Source of the DNA: Hepatocystis sp. ex Piliocolobus tephrosceles
Lineage: Eukaryota > Apicomplexa > Aconoidasida > Haemosporida > Plasmodiidae
NCBI GenBank assembly: GCA_902459845.2
Contig: CABPSV020000645.1
Coordinates: forward strand, 1 to 11,690
Length of the DNA: 11,690 nucleotides
Direction: 5' to 3'
Of this stretch, positions 8,445 to 11,690 are shown piece after piece (the stretch's first letter is position 1; each line of letters opens with the position of its first letter). The position numbers and the translations under genes are program-made. The notes beneath the pieces are model-generated. The model was not told where the DNA came from. It worked only from the letters and a program-made list of their open reading frames with translations, and ran no database searches.

Positions 8445-8490
<46 letters not shown>
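8445..8490. repeat. A46 homopolymer
   Basis: An uninterrupted run of about 46 A residues, preceded by A-rich sequence with single G interruptions. Runs of this length are unstable in replication and error-prone in sequencing, so the exact length is uncertain. Confidence 0.85.
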
Positions 8491-8491
<1 letters not shown>

Positions 8492-8823
8492 ACCCAAAAA
8501 AAAACAACATAAAAATATGCATTAAAACTTTTAAAAAATTTATATTAATTGTTTGAGTTTTTTTTTTTTTTTTTTTTTTCATTCATATATTTAAAAAAAA
8601 AAAAAATTTATGAGAAAAAAAAAAAAAAAAAAAAAAAATGGTATATGAAAATATAAATAAATTACAAAAAAATACAATAATTTTATGCAAGCTTTTATTT
8701 ATTTTATTTTATTTTATTTTTTTTTTTTAGATTAATTTACACACTCGTTGATTTATATGTATATTTGTACTTCTCATTTGATGATTATTTTTTTTGGCAA
8801 GTAATGCAAACGTGAATTTGTTT

Positions 8824-9034
8824 TCATTCACTTTGGTTCACTTATGTTCACTTTTATTCACTTTGGTTCACTTTGGTTCACTTTGGTTCACTTTGGTTCA
8901 CTTTTGTTCACTTTGGTTCACTTTTGTTCACTTTGGTTCACTTTTGTTCACTTCGGTTCACTTTTGTTCACTTTTGTTCACTTTTGTTCACTTTGGTTCC
9001 TTTTCGTTCATTTTGGTTCCTTTTCGTTCATTTT
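8824..9034. repeat. 10-bp minisatellite (TTCACTTTGG)n
   Basis: About 21 copies of a 10-bp unit run in exact register. Variants are ttcacttttg, ttcacttcgg and, at the right end, ttccttttcg and ttcattttgg. It ends about 65 bp beyond the stop codon of the pyrophosphatase and so probably lies in its 3' UTR or flank. Open frames across it in several registers are a product of the 10-bp period and are not taken as genes. Confidence 0.93.
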
Positions 9035-9098
9035 AGTCGTTAAAAATGAAAAATAAAAACCCTATCTACACACGGATACAAGCACACGTATCCTTTGC

Positions 9099-11255
9099 TC
9101 AGAAAAAAACGGAGCCCCCCAACCTTGATGTAAAATTAACAGAAATATAATGTGCGAAAACAAGCGAAGTAATAGCCGACAATTTAATAAGGATATTTAA
9201 AGAAGGACCTGATGTATCTTTTAATGGACTTCCAACAATATTTCCAATAATAGAATTTTTATGTGCATCTGACCCTTTTGAAAATTCAGTACCTAAACCA
9301 CCTGACTCTATATATTTTTTTGCATTTTCCCATGCACTACCTGCATGTGTAGATGAAAAAGCTAACATTGTTCCTGATAAAATTATACCTATTAAAAGAC
9401 CTGCAAGGGCATATTTACCAAATAAAAATCCAACTAATAAAGGTACAAAAATAGATAATAAACCTGGTACAATTAACATTTTTAATGATACATCCGTTGC
9501 GTAATCTATACATTTTTCATAATCAGGTTTTTGTCTATCAGATAAAATTAATGGTAGCTGTAATAAACACTCAGTTAATACACTATCAGCAGCCATTGTA
9601 ACTGATTTAATTGTAAAAGCAGTATATATATATGGTAACATAGCTCCTATAAGTATTCCCATAAGTACCCACGAATTTAAAATATTAAGCTGACGTAATT
9701 GAGCAACACTTGCATAAGCACTTAATAATGCAAAAGCAGTTAAAGTAGCTGATGTAATAGAATAACCTTTTCCAATAGATATAGTAGTATTACTGATTTC
9801 GTCTAACATATTTGTTTTTGTTTTAACTTCAAGAGGTAACCCTGCAATTTCAGAAATACCATCAGCATTAACAGACATAGGACCATATGCTTCAATAGAT
9901 AAACACATACATAATGTACTTAACATTCCAACAGCTGCTAATGCGATTCCATATAATTCACATAAATTGTAAGAAATACCTAAGGTTATACTTAAACAAA
10001 TAATAGGGATAACTGTACTCTGATACCCTAAAGAAAATCCATAAATAATACCAGTAGCTGCAGATATTTTTTGTTTGTTAGCAATATTTTGTACAGGTTT
10101 AAATATATAAGAAGTATAAAATTCTGTTGAAAAACATATAATTAAACATGACCATAATCCTAATAAAAAAGGTAAAACTATTTTCCATCGTTGTATTTCT
10201 TTAATAATATTATATCTTATAATTTTGGGTATACACATATATCCTAATATAATTATCAACATAGTTTGCATAATAGTTGATAATACAATTAAAGATCTTA
10301 ACGCTATTTCAATATCTTTTTTCTCTACAATTTTAATTATATGCATTACTATTAAATAAGTTGCAATTCCAACTAAAATACTCATACTTAAAGATAACAA
10401 AGGAAAATAAATACAACTATTTAAATTATAATACGTATCACTTTGTTTTAAATATAATACATTAGATCCTATTATTAAAACTGCACATAAACTTTCTGCT
10501 AAAGATCCAAATAAATCAGATCCTAATCCAACTATATTACTAACATTATCTCCTACTGTATCAGCTATACAAGCTGGATTTCTTATATCGTCATCGGGTA
10601 TACCATATTCATTTTTATTTGACAAATCAGCACCTACATTTACTGCTTTTGTATAAATTCCTCCACCTACTCTTGAAAATAAAGCAATAACTGATGCTCC
10701 AAGTCCATAACCAGATATAAGTAAATGAACCTTAAAACCATTATCAACACCTACATCAAATAATTTTTTATAAAAAAATATTAATATACACATAGAAAGT
10801 ATACTCAACGAAACTGAAGATAAACCAACCACAATCCCACCATTTAATGTTACTTCAAAACCTCTATCTAAACCTTTCCAAGTTTCATTAATAGTTCTCA
10901 CATTAACATATGTTGCAATTTTCATTCCTATAAACCCACATAAAACAGAAGTCAAACAACCAATCAAAAAACTAAACGCTGTTATTTTACCAGTAAATAA
11001 TACTAAAATTATCCAAAAAATCACAATAAAAATTGATAAATATTTATACGTTTTTTTTAAAAAAACATTTGCTCCTTTCGAAATGTAATTAGATATTTCT
11101 TTCATTTTATTAACACATACTAATCCATTTTCTAATTTATCTCTTACGTCTTCCGGTCCTTCCACCTTTACTTTACTTAACATCAAACATCTTCTGAATG
11201 CGAAAACAAGCCCAGCAATTGGAGAACATATTAAAAAAAGGTAAAACAGAAACAT
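9099..11255 (-). CDS. Membrane-bound pyrophosphatase (H+-PPase family), altered active site
   Basis: Family members are 15-17-helix membrane proteins that couple pyrophosphate hydrolysis to H+ or Na+ pumping. This copy is 718 residues in one exon, a normal length; the start is the first ATG after an in-frame TAG that directly precedes it. Landmarks: helix 1 at 3-20, RVGGGIYTKAVNVGADL 195-211, IPDDDIRNPACIADTVGDN 219-237, YGPMSVNADGISEIAG 457-472, SNTTISIGKG 488-497, AWENAKKYIE 641-650, SPLKDTSGPSLNILIK 676-691. Against plant enzymes (mung bean numbering from memory), ion-path residues R195 (R242), D247 (D294), E254 (E301) and K691 (K742) remain. Six substrate/Mg ligands differ: N206 (D253), N240 (D287), V462 (D507), E643 (D691), N672 (D723), S676 (D727). 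Plasmodium is known to have VP1 (717 residues, K+-dependent) and VP2 (longer, K+-independent); I cannot assign this gene to either. Activity is doubtful, yet the long intact ORF argues against a pseudogene. Confidence 0.95.
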   Translation of the reverse strand: MFLFYLFLICSPIAGLVFAFRRCLMLSKVKVEGPEDVRDKLENGLVCVNKMKEISNYISKGANVFLKKTYKYLSIFIVIFWIILVLFTGKITAFSFLIGCLTSVLCGFIGMKIATYVNVRTINETWKGLDRGFEVTLNGGIVVGLSSVSLSILSMCILIFFYKKLFDVGVDNGFKVHLLISGYGLGASVIALFSRVGGGIYTKAVNVGADLSNKNEYGIPDDDIRNPACIADTVGDNVSNIVGLGSDLFGSLAESLCAVLIIGSNVLYLKQSDTYYNLNSCIYFPLLSLSMSILVGIATYLIVMHIIKIVEKKDIEIALRSLIVLSTIMQTMLIIILGYMCIPKIIRYNIIKEIQRWKIVLPFLLGLWSCLIICFSTEFYTSYIFKPVQNIANKQKISAATGIIYGFSLGYQSTVIPIICLSITLGISYNLCELYGIALAAVGMLSTLCMCLSIEAYGPMSVNADGISEIAGLPLEVKTKTNMLDEISNTTISIGKGYSITSATLTAFALLSAYASVAQLRQLNILNSWVLMGILIGAMLPYIYTAFTIKSVTMAADSVLTECLLQLPLILSDRQKPDYEKCIDYATDVSLKMLIVPGLLSIFVPLLVGFLFGKYALAGLLIGIILSGTMLAFSSTHAGSAWENAKKYIESGGLGTEFSKGSDAHKNSIIGNIVGSPLKDTSGPSLNILIKLSAITSLVFAHYISVNFTSRLGGSVFF

Positions 11256-11690
11256 CTATCGAAAATATAGCGTAAAATGTGGTGTTAAAAAATGGACCAA
11301 ATGTTGGATTAATGGATGGATTAATGGATGGACCAAAAAAAATTAACCAAAAAAATTAACCAAAAAAATTAACTAAAAAATGATGCAATGATAACTTTGT
11401 AAAAACGAAAAAACTAAATCATAAATTAAAAAATAAAAAGCTTTAAAAGATTAAAATTTAGTATACACTAGTAACAAATTATATGCATATTTTTATGTAA
11501 ATATATATATATATATATATACATATATTTTATAGTGTGTATAATATTTTAAAGCAATTATAATTTTAACATATAGAAAATAAATACGCAAAAATTATTG
11601 TCTTTAGAATTAGCTCAATATGTCTAATACAAAAAAAAAAAAAAAAAAAATATATAAATATATAAATATAAATATATATAAAAAAATTTG
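11256..11690. other. Upstream flank of the pyrophosphatase gene
   Basis: These 435 bp precede the minus-strand start and presumably hold its 5' UTR and promoter. Visible structure: a short ggattaatggat duplication (about 11303-11330), three tandem copies of an aaaaaaattaacc-type unit (about 11336-11377), a (TA)n run near 11502-11521, and an A20 tract near 11631-11650. No ORF, RNA gene or recognisable promoter motif was found. Confidence 0.65.

Larger units (their letters stand above)
6623..9098. other. 2.5-kb A+T-rich intergenic region, no confident gene
   Basis: This region lies between the start of the CCA-adding enzyme and the stop of the membrane pyrophosphatase, both on the minus strand. 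It should therefore hold the promoter and 5' UTR of the former and the 3' UTR of the latter. It contains G-T8 repeats (about 6976-7017), a 14-bp and a 10-bp minisatellite, a 66-bp duplication and many homopolymer runs. Short ORFs here are repeat- or homopolymer-driven. The only coding-like islands are those listed separately at 7857-8412 on the minus strand. Confidence 0.7.

Noticed and set aside
8794..9056. Two overlapping plus-strand ORFs across the 10-bp array
   Set aside because: A 10-bp period free of stop codons is open in all frames; both ORFs give the same VHFGSL-type pattern, so neither is evidence of a gene.
9074..9093. Small inverted repeat GGATAC / GTATCC just beyond the pyrophosphatase stop codon
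   Set aside because: A 6-bp stem with an 8-base loop is short enough to arise by chance, and eukaryotic genes do not use intrinsic terminators of this type.
9099..11255. Pyrophosphatase as a decayed pseudogene
   Set aside because: There is no frameshift or internal stop in 718 codons, and helices and non-ligand motifs are well kept, so constraint on the protein is more likely than decay.

Overview
The window looks like nuclear chromosomal DNA from a haemosporidian apicomplexan, most likely Plasmodium. Intergenic DNA is extremely A+T-rich with homopolymer runs up to 48 bases, proteins carry Asn/Lys-rich low-complexity inserts and tandem peptide repeats, and introns are short with long T tracts before AG acceptors. 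The species cannot be named from sequence alone. No rRNA, tRNA, CRISPR array or transposon was recognised.

Layout. (1) Positions 1-3287, plus strand: the 3' part of a gene whose start lies outside the window. A long low-complexity exon is followed by three small exons that encode a C-terminal DDRGK (UFBP1-type) winged-helix domain. The Ser/Ala/Thr/Gly repeat at the left edge contains an apparent 1-base deletion. (2) Positions 3543-6622, minus strand: a class II CCA-adding tRNA nucleotidyltransferase with an organelle-type N-terminal leader. Its uninterrupted ORF stops at 3863, but a 24-codon terminal exon at 3543-3617 supplies a C-terminus typical of the family. These two genes converge, with 255 bp between stop codons. 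(3) Positions 6623-9098: about 2.5 kb without a confident gene. It holds a 14-bp minisatellite, an ATTACACATATTT repeat, a 66-bp tandem duplication, an A46 tract, a 10-bp minisatellite and a weak candidate for a small three-exon minus-strand gene. (4) Positions 9099-11255, minus strand: a single-exon, 718-residue membrane-bound pyrophosphatase with an intact fold but six substituted pyrophosphate/Mg-binding residues. (5) Positions 11256-11690: its A+T-rich upstream flank.

The genes do not form an evident pathway. CCA addition releases pyrophosphate, the substrate of ordinary membrane pyrophosphatases, but eukaryotic gene adjacency is weak evidence and this pyrophosphatase may not be catalytic. 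The strongest observations are the altered active site of the pyrophosphatase, the two gene ends recovered by splicing (DDRGK domain and CCA-enzyme C-terminus) and the repeat frameshift.
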